In this document: one piece after another, positions 23,896 to 31,844 of the stretch
How the letters are laid out: every line of letters starts with the position of its first letter
Numbering within the stretch: the stretch's first letter is position 1
From: Pseudacidovorax sp. RU35E
Lineage (GTDB): Bacteria; Pseudomonadota; Gammaproteobacteria; Burkholderiales; Burkholderiaceae_C
Assembly (NCBI RefSeq): GCF_900156165.1
Contig: NZ_FTMY01000014.1
Coordinates: forward strand, 62,001-126,000
DNA length: 64,000 bases
Reading direction: 5' to 3'
Notes under the pieces: generated by a model
Databases searched by the model: none
Seen by the model: only the letters and a program-made list of their open reading frames with translations
What the model was told of the DNA's origin: nothing
Translations under genes and position numbers: made by a program

Positions 23896-24810
23896 GTGGC
23901 AACAACAAGTTCAGATGAGTCCGATGGGGCTCGGCCGGCCTCCGACTTAGGAGGTCAGTCATCCCATCCGGGCGGGCCGCCTGCTGCCTCCCGTCCGTGG
24001 GGTACGCCGCGGCTGGTCTCCGACAACAGTGGCCATGCCCAGCAGCTGTCCCGCGTGGTCGAGCACGAGATCATTCCGCGCCTGCTGTTGATGCATGCCC
24101 ACACCACGGCGCCGGCCCGGCGCGATGGCATCGTCCTGACGCACCAGCATGTGCGCGCATTGGCGGAGCTGGCGGTCTCGGACGATCCCATGTGCGCCAT
24201 CCGCTATGTGCAGTCGCTTCAGGACGCGGGCGCGACCGCGCACCAGGTGCTGCTCGAACTCCTGTCGCCCTGCGCGGCCCTCATGGGCCAGTGGTGGTGC
24301 GACGACAGCTTCGACTTCGCGCAGGTCACGACGGGCCTGTGCAGGTTGCAGCAGGCGCTGGACCGGCAGGTCCATGCGCAGCGCCCCGCCATCGCCGCCG
24401 ACGCCCCGCGGATCGTGTTCGCCGCGCCGCCGCGGGCCCAGCACACCTTCGGGGCGGCCGTGGCGGCGGAATGCTTCGCGCTGGCCGGCTGGGATGCGCG
24501 TCTGGCGACCACCCAGGACTGGGCGGGACTGCGTGGCATCCTCGCCAGCGAATCCATCGACATCCTGGCGCTGTCCCTGTCCTGCGACAGCGATGTCGAG
24601 CAGGTGGCATCTGTTATCGTCGAACTGCGCACCGCGTCCCTGCACAAGCGGCTCGGCGTCCTGGTCGGCGGACCGCTTGCCCTCGATCAACCCGATCTCG
24701 CGCAACGCTGCTGCGCAGACGGCATTGCCCTGACAGCGGGCGCGGCGGTGGACCTCGCCAAGCGGTGGTTGCAGGGCGTGCAGCGATCCGGGCCGACCGA
24801 TCTGCGCTGA
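23896..24810 (+). CDS. aerR: AerR/PpaA, cobalamin-binding antirepressor
   Basis: The 304-residue protein has a variable N-terminus, a helical part with GQWWCDDSFDFAQVTTGL around residues 131-148, and a C-terminal B12-binding domain opening with PPRAQHTFG, where H183 matches the histidine of the AerR/PpaA motif (usually E-x-H-T). AerR binds cobalamin in a light-dependent way and counteracts the repressor CrtJ/PpsR encoded next to it. The GTG start at 23896 is favoured by the GAGGAG about 8 bp upstream; no ATG stands near. The order aerR-ppsR is the usual one. Confidence 0.88.
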   Translation: MATTSSDESDGARPASDLGGQSSHPGGPPAASRPWGTPRLVSDNSGHAQQLSRVVEHEIIPRLLLMHAHTTAPARRDGIVLTHQHVRALAELAVSDDPMCAIRYVQSLQDAGATAHQVLLELLSPCAALMGQWWCDDSFDFAQVTTGLCRLQQALDRQVHAQRPAIAADAPRIVFAAPPRAQHTFGAAVAAECFALAGWDARLATTQDWAGLRGILASESIDILALSLSCDSDVEQVASVIVELRTASLHKRLGVLVGGPLALDQPDLAQRCCADGIALTAGAAVDLAKRWLQGVQRSGPTDLR

Positions 24811-24876
24811 CGGTCCTTCCTTTGATTTGTCGACGCAGCCTCGCGCTGCCGCGAAGTGGAGTTGCGAAAGCCGTTG

Positions 24877-26328
24877 ATGCCAAACCCAAGTTCCTCCCTG
24901 GCGCCCGCGCCCGCTGGGCAGGCCTACCTCCAGATGCTCGATGCCGAGTCGGGCATGCTGGCGACGGTGGTGCAGGCGGCATCCGACGTGGGACTGCTGA
25001 TCGACGCCCAGGGCGTCGTGCGCGAGGTGGTTGTCGGCGCCGACGCGGCCCATGACCTCGCAGAGGCGCCGGGCTGGGTGGGTCGCCGCTGGGTGGACAC
25101 CGTCACGGTCGAAAGCCGGCCGAAGATCCAGGCGCTGACGGCCGCGCTGCGCGGCGAGACGCCCGAATCCTCCCCGCCCGGTGGCGCCCGCCAGGTCAAC
25201 CACCCCATCGCAGGCGGCCTCGACCTACCCATTGCCTACCGCGTCGTGCCCGTCGGCACCAGCGGCCACCTGCTGGCCCTGGGCCGCAACCTGCGCACGC
25301 TGGCAGCCGCCCAGCAGCGGCTGGTCGACGCACAGCAGTCGATGGAGCGCGACTACCAGCGCCTTCGTCAGGCCGAGGCGCGCTACCGTCTTCTGTTCGA
25401 GGCGGTCGAGGACCCTCTCGTGGTGGTGGATGCCGGCTCGCTCAACATCGTGGAGCTCAACGGCTCGGCCGCGCGGCTCCTGGGCACCTCCGCGCGGCGG
25501 CTGGCCCTGCGTCCGGCGCCTGAACTGTTCGGCAGCCAGTCGCAGCCGGATGTGCTGCTGCTGTTCGCGCAGACCCGCAGCGCGGGCCGTGCCGAAGCGG
25601 CCGGTGTCACCCTGGCCAGCGGTGCGAAGGTGCGCCTGGTCGGCTCGCTGTTCAAGCAGGACGGCGTCAATTTCCTGCTCATCCGCATGGTGCCAGCGCT
25701 GCAGGCAGAGGCGGGTTCCACCACGTCGGGCTCGCTGCTGGATGTGATCAATGCCATGCCCGATGCCTTCGTGCTGTCAGACATGCAGGGCCGTGTTCTG
25801 GCGGCGAACGAGGCCTTCGTCGACATGCTGCAACTGCCCGCGGGCGAGGCGGCGGTCGGCCAGATGCTCGACCGCTGGCTCGGTCGCTCGACCGTCGACC
25901 TCAACGTGCTCATCGGCAACCTGCGTCAGCACGGCGTGCTGCGGCTTTTCCCGACCACGCTGCGTGCCGGGGACGGGCAGGCCACGGCCATCGAGATCTC
26001 GGCCGTGGCGGTGGCCGACGGTCCGCAGCCCTGCCTGGGCTTCGCGATCCGCGACGTCACGCGTCGCCTGCCCGCCGAAGGGCGCAGCCAGCGGCAGCTG
26101 CCCCGTTCGACCGACCAACTCACCGGCCTGGTCGGCCGCCTGCCGTTGCGCGACATCGTGGGCGAGACCACCGACCTGATCGAGCGGCTGTGCATCGAGG
26201 CGGCGCTCGAGATCACCCGCGACAACCGCGCCTCGGCGGCCGAGATGCTCGGCCTGTCGCGCCAGAGCCTGTACGTCAAGCTGCGCCGGTACGGCATCCA
26301 CGAACCTTCCGCCGACGCCACCGATTGA
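24877..26328 (+). CDS. ppsR: PpsR/CrtJ, photosynthesis gene repressor
   Basis: A 483-residue transcription factor with an N-terminal PAS-like domain (about 28-140), a Q-linker helix (140-165), two PAS domains (about 168-275 and 285-395) and a Fis-type helix-turn-helix at the C-terminus (EITRDNRASAAEMLGLSRQSLYVKL split across 445-469). It has two cysteines: C386 in PAS2 and C439 in the DNA-binding region; the latter matches the redox-active cysteine known in CrtJ. It should bind the TGT-N12-ACA sites listed in this window and repress pigment genes under oxygen. The start is uncertain: GTG 24856 is in frame with a GGAG-like sequence near it. Confidence 0.93.
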   Translation: MPNPSSSLAPAPAGQAYLQMLDAESGMLATVVQAASDVGLLIDAQGVVREVVVGADAAHDLAEAPGWVGRRWVDTVTVESRPKIQALTAALRGETPESSPPGGARQVNHPIAGGLDLPIAYRVVPVGTSGHLLALGRNLRTLAAAQQRLVDAQQSMERDYQRLRQAEARYRLLFEAVEDPLVVVDAGSLNIVELNGSAARLLGTSARRLALRPAPELFGSQSQPDVLLLFAQTRSAGRAEAAGVTLASGAKVRLVGSLFKQDGVNFLLIRMVPALQAEAGSTTSGSLLDVINAMPDAFVLSDMQGRVLAANEAFVDMLQLPAGEAAVGQMLDRWLGRSTVDLNVLIGNLRQHGVLRLFPTTLRAGDGQATAIEISAVAVADGPQPCLGFAIRDVTRRLPAEGRSQRQLPRSTDQLTGLVGRLPLRDIVGETTDLIERLCIEAALEITRDNRASAAEMLGLSRQSLYVKLRRYGIHEPSADATD

Positions 26329-26355
26329 GCAGCGCGCGGCACCGACAGGCTTCGG

Positions 26356-26373
26356 TGTAAATCTAGATTGACA
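26356..26373 (+). promoter_or_regulatory. PpsR palindrome at the bchG promoter
   Basis: TGTAAATCTAGATTGACA is a perfect TGT-N12-ACA site whose right end forms a consensus -35 TTGACA (26368-26373). The -10 is poorly defined (AGAATG at 26391). After 8 bp a further TGTCA half-site begins at 26382, but its partner half is missing. Confidence 0.75.
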
Positions 26374-26402
26374 TTTGCATGTGTCAGCCCAGAATGGGCT
26401 GC

Positions 26403-27278
26403 ATGCCACTGCCGCGCCTGTCCGCGATCGCCGAGCTGCTCAAGCCCATCACCTGGTTTCCGCCGATGTGGGCCTTCGGATGCGGCGTAGTGGCGTCGGG
26501 TGCGTCGACCGAGGGGCGCTGGCTGCTGATCGTCGCGGGCGTGCTGCTCGCAGGGCCCCTGGTGTGCGCCAGCAGCCAGGCCGTCAACGACTGGTTCGAC
26601 CGGCATGTCGACGCCATCAACGAGCCGCAGCGGCCCATTCCTTCCGGGCGCCTTCCCGGGCGGTGGGGCCTGTACATCGCCATCGCCTGGACGCTGCTGT
26701 CGCTGGCGCTCGGCAGCGTGCTGGGGCCGGTGGCCCTGCTGGCCGCCTGCGTGGGGCTGCTGCTGGCCTGGGCCTACAGCGCACCGCCCGTGCGGCTCAA
26801 GCGCAATGGCTGGTGGGGCAACAGCGCCTGCGCCCTGTGCTACGAGGGCCTGGCGTGGATCACCGGCGCGGCCGTGATGGCGGCCGGCACCTGGCCCGGG
26901 TCGCGGTCGCTGGGGCTGGCGCTGCTCTACAGCCTGGGTGCGCACGGGATCATGACGCTCAACGACTTCAAGTCCATCGATGGCGATCGCCGCATGGGCA
27001 TCGCGTCGCTGCCCGTGCAGTTGGGCGTCGATGGCGCCGCCCGCGTCGCCTGCCTGGCCATGGCGCTGCCGCAGCTCGTGGTGGTCGGCCTGCTGTGGCA
27101 TTGGGACGCGCAGGTGCATGCGGCGGCGGTCGGCGCGCTGCTGGCGGTGCAGCTGCTGCTGATGCGCCGCTTCCTGGCGGCGCCGCTGGCGCGGGCCACT
27201 TGGTACAGCGCGCTGGGCATCAACTTCTTCGTCATCGGCATGCTGGTCAGCGCCTTCGCGCTGCGCTCGGGAGGATGA
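26403..27278 (+). CDS. bchG: BchG, bacteriochlorophyll a synthase
   Basis: The 291-residue UbiA-family prenyltransferase attaches the C20 alcohol to bacteriochlorophyllide. Seven to nine hydrophobic helices are seen. The first Asp-rich site is NDWFDRHVDAINEPQRPIPSG, and the second is NDFKSIDGDRRMG. LLKPITWFPPMWAFGCG is the conserved BchG start, so ATG 26403 is used instead of the upstream ATG at 26379. It is followed without gap by the PucC-like gene. Confidence 0.96.
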   Translation: MPLPRLSAIAELLKPITWFPPMWAFGCGVVASGASTEGRWLLIVAGVLLAGPLVCASSQAVNDWFDRHVDAINEPQRPIPSGRLPGRWGLYIAIAWTLLSLALGSVLGPVALLAACVGLLLAWAYSAPPVRLKRNGWWGNSACALCYEGLAWITGAAVMAAGTWPGSRSLGLALLYSLGAHGIMTLNDFKSIDGDRRMGIASLPVQLGVDGAARVACLAMALPQLVVVGLLWHWDAQVHAAAVGALLAVQLLLMRRFLAAPLARATWYSALGINFFVIGMLVSAFALRSGG

Positions 27279-28622
27279 ATGAACGTCCCTGAACTCCGCT
27301 GGCGCGGCGTGATGCGCCTGGGCCTGGTGCAGATGGCGCTGGGCGCCGTCGTCGTGCTGGCCACCTCGACCCTGAACCGGGTCATGGTGGTGGAACTGGC
27401 CCTGCCGGCCCTGCTGCCCGGCTGCCTGCTGGCGCTGCACTATGCAGTGCAGGTCAGCCGGCCCCGCATGGGCCACGGCTCGGATGGCAGTCGACGCCGC
27501 TCGCCGTGGATCCTGGGCGGCATGGCGGTGCTGGCCGGAGGCGGCGTGCTGGCCGCCGTGGCTACCGCCTGGATGGGGTCCGCGCCGCTTGCGGGCATGC
27601 TGCTGGCGGCCGTGGCCTTCGTGCTGATCGGCCTGGGCGTGGCGGCCGCAGGCACGTCGCTGCTGGCGCTGCTGGCCAGCCGTGTGTCGCCGCAGCGGCG
27701 GGCGGGCGCGGCCACCACGGTGTGGACCATGATGATCGCGGGCTTCGTGGTCACGGCCGGCGGGGCGGGCGCCTTCCTCGATCCGTATTCGCCGCAGCGG
27801 CTGGTGATGGTGTCGCTGGTTGTGTCGGCCCTCGCACTCCTGCTGGCCTTCGTGGCCCTGTGGGGGCTGGAGGACGCGGTGCCGGCCGCGTCCCAGGTGC
27901 CGGCCACGCCCCAGCCGCCGTTCCGTGCGGCCCTGCGCGAGGTATGGCGGGAGCCGCAAGCGCGCCGCTTCACCTTCTTCGTGTTCGTGTCGATGGTGGC
28001 CTTCAGCGCCCAGGACCTGATCCTGGAGCCCTTTGCCGGGGCCGTCTTCGGCTACACGCCGGGCGCATCCACGCAACTGGCCGGGGTCCAGCATGGCGGC
28101 ACGCTGGCCGGCATGCTGCTGGCAGCCCTGGCCGGGCGCCATGGCTTCGGCAGCCTGCGGCAGTGGGTCATCGGCGGCTGCATCGCTTCGGGCGCCGCAT
28201 TGATCGGCCTGGCGGCGGCAGGGCGCATCGGCATGGGTTGGCCGCTGGCGGCCAACGTTTTCCTGCTGGGAACGGCGACGGGCGCCTTCTCCATCGCCGC
28301 CATCGGCTCGATGATGCGGCTGGCCGGCGAGGGCCGCAGCGGCACCGAAGGCCTGCGGCTGGGCGTGTGGGGCGCGGCGCAGGCGGTGGCCTTCGCGGCC
28401 GGCGGGCTGGTCGGCACCGGCGCCAGCGACCTCGCGCGCTGGCTGCTGGCCGACGTGGGCCATGCCTACGCGCTCGTGTTCCTGTTCGAGGCGGTGTTGT
28501 TCCTGGGCGCGGCGCAGCTGGCCGCCGGGGTCGAGCCGGCCACGCGCGCGGCCGCGACGCCGTTGCGCCGCCGGGTGGCCTTGTCGGGTGTGGCCAACGG
28601 CCGACCAGGGGCCCCATCATGA
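27279..28622 (+). CDS. PucC-family (BCD) membrane protein between bchG and bchP
   Basis: The 447-residue protein has about twelve hydrophobic helices and the PucC/BCD hallmarks: STLNRVMVVELALPALLPG near residue 30, DLILEPFAGAVFGYTPG near 245 and GLRLGVWGAAQAVAFAAGG near 365. Members placed between bchG and bchP (often called pucC or ORF428 in other species) are thought to move or deliver pigment during antenna assembly. As no pucBA lies in the window, a role in LH1 or in handing over bacteriochlorophyll is more likely than LH2 assembly. ATG 27279 abuts the bchG stop; its end overlaps bchP in ATGA. Confidence 0.9.
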   Translation: MNVPELRWRGVMRLGLVQMALGAVVVLATSTLNRVMVVELALPALLPGCLLALHYAVQVSRPRMGHGSDGSRRRSPWILGGMAVLAGGGVLAAVATAWMGSAPLAGMLLAAVAFVLIGLGVAAAGTSLLALLASRVSPQRRAGAATTVWTMMIAGFVVTAGGAGAFLDPYSPQRLVMVSLVVSALALLLAFVALWGLEDAVPAASQVPATPQPPFRAALREVWREPQARRFTFFVFVSMVAFSAQDLILEPFAGAVFGYTPGASTQLAGVQHGGTLAGMLLAALAGRHGFGSLRQWVIGGCIASGAALIGLAAAGRIGMGWPLAANVFLLGTATGAFSIAAIGSMMRLAGEGRSGTEGLRLGVWGAAQAVAFAAGGLVGTGASDLARWLLADVGHAYALVFLFEAVLFLGAAQLAAGVEPATRAAATPLRRRVALSGVANGRPGAPS

Positions 28623-29818
28623 GCGGCGCCGGGTTCGACGTCGACACCTGCGACGCCGTGGTGGTCGGCGGTGGCCCGGCCGGCGCCACGGCCGCCGACG
28701 ATCTGGCGCGCGCCGGTTGGCGCGTGCTTCTGATCGACCGCGAGGGCCGCATCAAGCCCTGCGGCGGCGCCGTGCCGCCGCGCCTGCTGGAGGAATTCGC
28801 CATCCCGGCTTCGCTGCTGGTGGCCCGGGCCGAATCGGCGCGGATGGTTGCGCCCAGCCGCCGCACGGTCGACATCCCCATCGACGGCGGCTGCGTCGGG
28901 ATGGTCGACCGCGCGCAGTTCGACCCGTGGCTGCGCCGCCGGGCGGCCGCCCACGGTGCCGTGCGGGTCGATGCGGTCGTCGAGCGCATCGACCGCGACC
29001 CGGATGGCACGGCGGTGGTGGTGCACCACCTGCCGGATGGCGGCGTGCGGCGCCAGCGCACCCGGGTCGTCGTCGCCGCCGACGGTGCGCGCTCGCGCAT
29101 CGCGCAGCAGACGGTGCCGGGCGCGCAGCAGGGGCGGTGTGTCTTCGCCTACCACGAGATCGTGGCGACGCCCGTGGCACAGCCCGCCGCCGTCGCGCCG
29201 AGCCGCTGCGAGGTGCACTACGACGCGACGCTCTCGCCCGACTTCTATGGCTGGGTGTTCCCGCACGGCGCGACCATCAGCATCGGCACGGGCAGTGCCG
29301 ACCGGGGCTTCTCGCTGCGTCGGGGCGTCACCCAGCTGCGCGAGCGCGTCGGGCTGGGCGCCGCCGCCACGCTGCGGCGCGAGGGTGCGCCGATCCCGAT
29401 GAAGCCGCTGCCCCGTTGGGACAACGGCCGCGACGTGGTGCTGGCCGGCGATGCGGCGGGCGTGGTGGCGCCGGCGTCGGGCGAAGGCATCTACTACGCC
29501 ATGCTCAGTGGCCGGCTCGCGGCCCAGGCATGTGCGGCGCTGCTGCAGGGTGCCGACGCGGCGGTGCTGGCGCAGCCGCGTCGGCAGTTCATGCGCCTGC
29601 ATGGCCGTGTGTTCTGGGTGCTCGAGCTGATGCAGCGCTTCTGGTACGGCAGCGATGGCCGTCGCGAGCGCTTCGTCAGCATCTGCCGCGACCGCGACGT
29701 CCAGCACCTGACGTTCGAGGCCTACCTGCACAAGCGGCTGGTGCGGGCGCGACCGCTGGCGCACCTGCGCATCTTCCTCAAGGACCTGGCGCATCTCCTG
29801 GGGGTGGTCCGTGCCTGA
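28619..29818 (+). CDS. bchP: BchP, geranylgeranyl reductase
   Basis: A 399-residue flavoprotein that reduces the geranylgeranyl tail of bacteriochlorophyll to phytyl. The FAD-binding motif VVVGGGPAGATAADDLA is at residues 14-30, PCGGAVPPRLL follows near 48, and GDAAGVVAPASGEGIYYAMLS (split by length) is the second FAD contact near 280. Length and motif order match the BchP/ChlP family. ATG 28619 overlaps the preceding stop by 4 bp. Confidence 0.96.
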   Translation: MSGAGFDVDTCDAVVVGGGPAGATAADDLARAGWRVLLIDREGRIKPCGGAVPPRLLEEFAIPASLLVARAESARMVAPSRRTVDIPIDGGCVGMVDRAQFDPWLRRRAAAHGAVRVDAVVERIDRDPDGTAVVVHHLPDGGVRRQRTRVVVAADGARSRIAQQTVPGAQQGRCVFAYHEIVATPVAQPAAVAPSRCEVHYDATLSPDFYGWVFPHGATISIGTGSADRGFSLRRGVTQLRERVGLGAAATLRREGAPIPMKPLPRWDNGRDVVLAGDAAGVVAPASGEGIYYAMLSGRLAAQACAALLQGADAAVLAQPRRQFMRLHGRVFWVLELMQRFWYGSDGRRERFVSICRDRDVQHLTFEAYLHKRLVRARPLAHLRIFLKDLAHLLGVVRA

Positions 29819-29897
29819 GGCCGTTCCCGGTGGACGCGTGCGGGCCTGTGGTCCGGGCTGGCGCACATCGCGGCGCTGCAGGGTGCAGGGCTGAGCC

Positions 29898-30188
29898 GTG
29901 GCCGGCACGACTGCGCTCCTCGTCGACGCGGCGCTGGCCATTGCGGCGCTGGAACTCGTGATGCTGCTGGCCCTGCGACGGCCCGCGCTGGTCTGGACCC
30001 TGCTGGCCGGACTGGCCCTGATGGTCGCGCTGCGCCTGGCCGTCGCCGGCGCGCAGCCGGCCAGCGTTGCGCTGGCGCTCGCCGCTGGCGGTCTTGTGCA
30101 TGTCATCGACCTGAAGCGCCGTTGGGCCGCGCAGACCGAAGACCGTGCGTCGTTGTCAGTCTCTCCCCCCCACGAAGGAAAACCATGA
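29898..30188 (+). CDS. Small membrane protein upstream of the HiPIP gene
   Basis: A 96-residue protein starting with GTG, with three hydrophobic stretches (about residues 5-24, 29-47 and 52-70), then a basic RRWAAQ tail. No family is recognised. Its stop overlaps the HiPIP start in an ATGA junction, which supports that it is translated. The 79-bp gap after bchP lacks a terminator, so it belongs to the bchG operon. It could be a membrane anchor or assembly helper, but this is a guess from position. Confidence 0.55.
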   Translation: MAGTTALLVDAALAIAALELVMLLALRRPALVWTLLAGLALMVALRLAVAGAQPASVALALAAGGLVHVIDLKRRWAAQTEDRASLSVSPPHEGKP

Positions 30189-30490
30189 ACAACCGTCGTC
30201 GTTTCATTCGCATCGTGCCGCTGGCCGGCGCGGCCATGCTGTCATCGCGCGTCGCCTGGTCGCAGGCCATGGTCGACGAGAAGGATGCCCAGGCCATGTC
30301 GCTGGGCTATGTGTCCGACGCGGCCCGCGTCGACAAGGCCAAGTACAAGAACTACGTGGCCGGCAGCCATTGCGGTGCCTGCGCCCTGTTCCAGGGCAAG
30401 CCCGACGCCGCGAGCGGACCCTGCGCGCTGTTCCCCGGCAAGCAGGTGTCCACCAAGGGCTGGTGCAGCGCCTTCGCCAAGAAGGCCTGA
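30185..30490 (+). CDS. hip: High-potential iron-sulfur protein (HiPIP)
   Basis: The 101-residue precursor has a twin-arginine signal (NNRRRFIRIVPLAG, cleavage near AWSQA) and a mature part with four cysteines C63, C66, C80 and C94 in the HiPIP pattern C-x2-C-x13-C-x13-C, holding one 4Fe-4S cluster. HiPIPs are periplasmic electron donors to the tetrahaem cytochrome PufC in many purple beta- and gammaproteobacteria. A location inside the photosynthesis cluster supports that job. GAAGG precedes ATG 30185 by 7 bp. Confidence 0.93.
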   Translation: MNNRRRFIRIVPLAGAAMLSSRVAWSQAMVDEKDAQAMSLGYVSDAARVDKAKYKNYVAGSHCGACALFQGKPDAASGPCALFPGKQVSTKGWCSAFAKKA

Positions 30491-30508
30491 GGCTGCGGAG
30501 CGGGTCGC

Positions 30509-31825
30509 ATGCAGCTGCAGCGCCTGCTTCCGCCCGATCTGCCCGAGCGTGCGGCGCTGGCGCTGGAGGTGCATGCGAGACCGTCCGAGACGCTCGCCGC
30601 CCCGGCCCGTGCCAGCCACGTGGCCGTGCTGATCGACGCCGACGCGCGTGACGAGGAGCTCGAACACCTTCGCCGCCTGTGCCGGCAGTGCCACGTCTCC
30701 CCACCGCTGGCTGGCGACCAGCAGTGGAGCGGCAATCTTGGCGCGCTTCGCATGGTGTGGGAACGGCACGGCGAGTTCTCCACCTACACCGTGCTGGTCG
30801 CCGGACACGCCGATGCACCCTTCGCGCAGGTGGCCGCTGCGAGGTTGCCGTCGGGCTGGCTGGCCGGGCTGCCGGGCAGCACCGTGCATGCCTGCCATGC
30901 CGAGATCCTGCCGGCCCCCACCGGCCAGGACATCGACTGGGCCCATCTTCAACAGTCCGCCTTCGGCGGCAACCTGCTGGTCGCGTCGGAGATCGGCGGC
31001 GGCGTGGCGCTGGCCTGCTCCGACTTCCGCCTGCATGTCGATGGCTTCGGCCGTTGCCTCCTCTTCGACTGCGGCATGGACCCGATGCTGGCCGGGCGCA
31101 TGCTGCAGCGGCTGCTGGAGATCGAGGTCTACCGCATGATGGCCCTGTTGGCCTTTCCGATGGCGCGGCGGCTGTCGCCGCGCATCCAGGCCATCGAGCA
31201 GTCACTGGCCGCCCTGACCGACGACATCGCCCGCGCCGGCAGCGACACCGACGACGATGGCGACGCGACCCTGCTCGCGCCCCTGACGCGCCTGGCCGCC
31301 GAGGTCGAGAGCGGCCTGTCGGCCAGCCAGTTCCGCTTCGGCGCCTGCCGGGCCTATGCCGAGCTGGTGCGCACCCGCATCGAGGAACTGCGCGAGCGCA
31401 GGCTGCCGGGGCACCAGTCCATCGGCGAGTTCATGGCCCGTCGCTTCACGCCGGCGGTCGCCACCGTGGCCACCGTGTCGCAGCGCCTGCACGACCTGTC
31501 GGAGCGCGTGTCGCAGGCGAGCCATCTGCTGAGCACCCGCGTGGGCATCGCTAGCGAGCGGCAGAACAACGCTCTGCTGGCCAGCATGGACCGGCGGGCG
31601 CGCCTCCAGCTGCGACTGCAGCAGACGGTGGAGGGCCTGTCGGTGGCTGCCATCGTCTACTACCTCGCCGGCGTGGTCGGCTACCTGGTCAAGGGCGGCG
31701 AGGCGTTGGGCCTGCCGCTGAACACGCCAATGGTGGTCGGCCTGAGCGTGCCGCTGTTCGCGCTCTTCGCCCTGTTCGCCGTCCGGCGTGCCCGTCGGCA
31801 TGCGCATGACAGCGGCGCCGACTGA
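30509..31825 (+). CDS. DUF3422 family membrane-anchored protein
   Basis: A 438-residue protein of the DUF3422 (COG4949) family. The N-terminal soluble part contains HVAVLIDADARDEELEHL and VWERHGEFSTYTVL. A central coiled region follows, and two membrane helices close the protein (SVAAIVYYLAGVVGYLVKGGE and TPMVVGLSVPLFALFALFAV), separated by GLPLN. The general family function is unknown; the topology hints at a membrane-bound protein with a large cytoplasmic part. Here it lies between the HiPIP gene and bchI with 18-bp gaps on both sides, so it is expressed with Mg-chelatase genes. Confidence 0.85.
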   Translation: MQLQRLLPPDLPERAALALEVHARPSETLAAPARASHVAVLIDADARDEELEHLRRLCRQCHVSPPLAGDQQWSGNLGALRMVWERHGEFSTYTVLVAGHADAPFAQVAAARLPSGWLAGLPGSTVHACHAEILPAPTGQDIDWAHLQQSAFGGNLLVASEIGGGVALACSDFRLHVDGFGRCLLFDCGMDPMLAGRMLQRLLEIEVYRMMALLAFPMARRLSPRIQAIEQSLAALTDDIARAGSDTDDDGDATLLAPLTRLAAEVESGLSASQFRFGACRAYAELVRTRIEELRERRLPGHQSIGEFMARRFTPAVATVATVSQRLHDLSERVSQASHLLSTRVGIASERQNNALLASMDRRARLQLRLQQTVEGLSVAAIVYYLAGVVGYLVKGGEALGLPLNTPMVVGLSVPLFALFALFAVRRARRHAHDSGAD

Positions 31826-31844
31826 GCGCCTATCGAAAGACCCG

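Noticed and set aside
26379-26402. Upstream ATG for bchG
   Set aside because: It would start within the promoter region directly after the PpsR site; the conserved BchG N-terminus begins at 26403.
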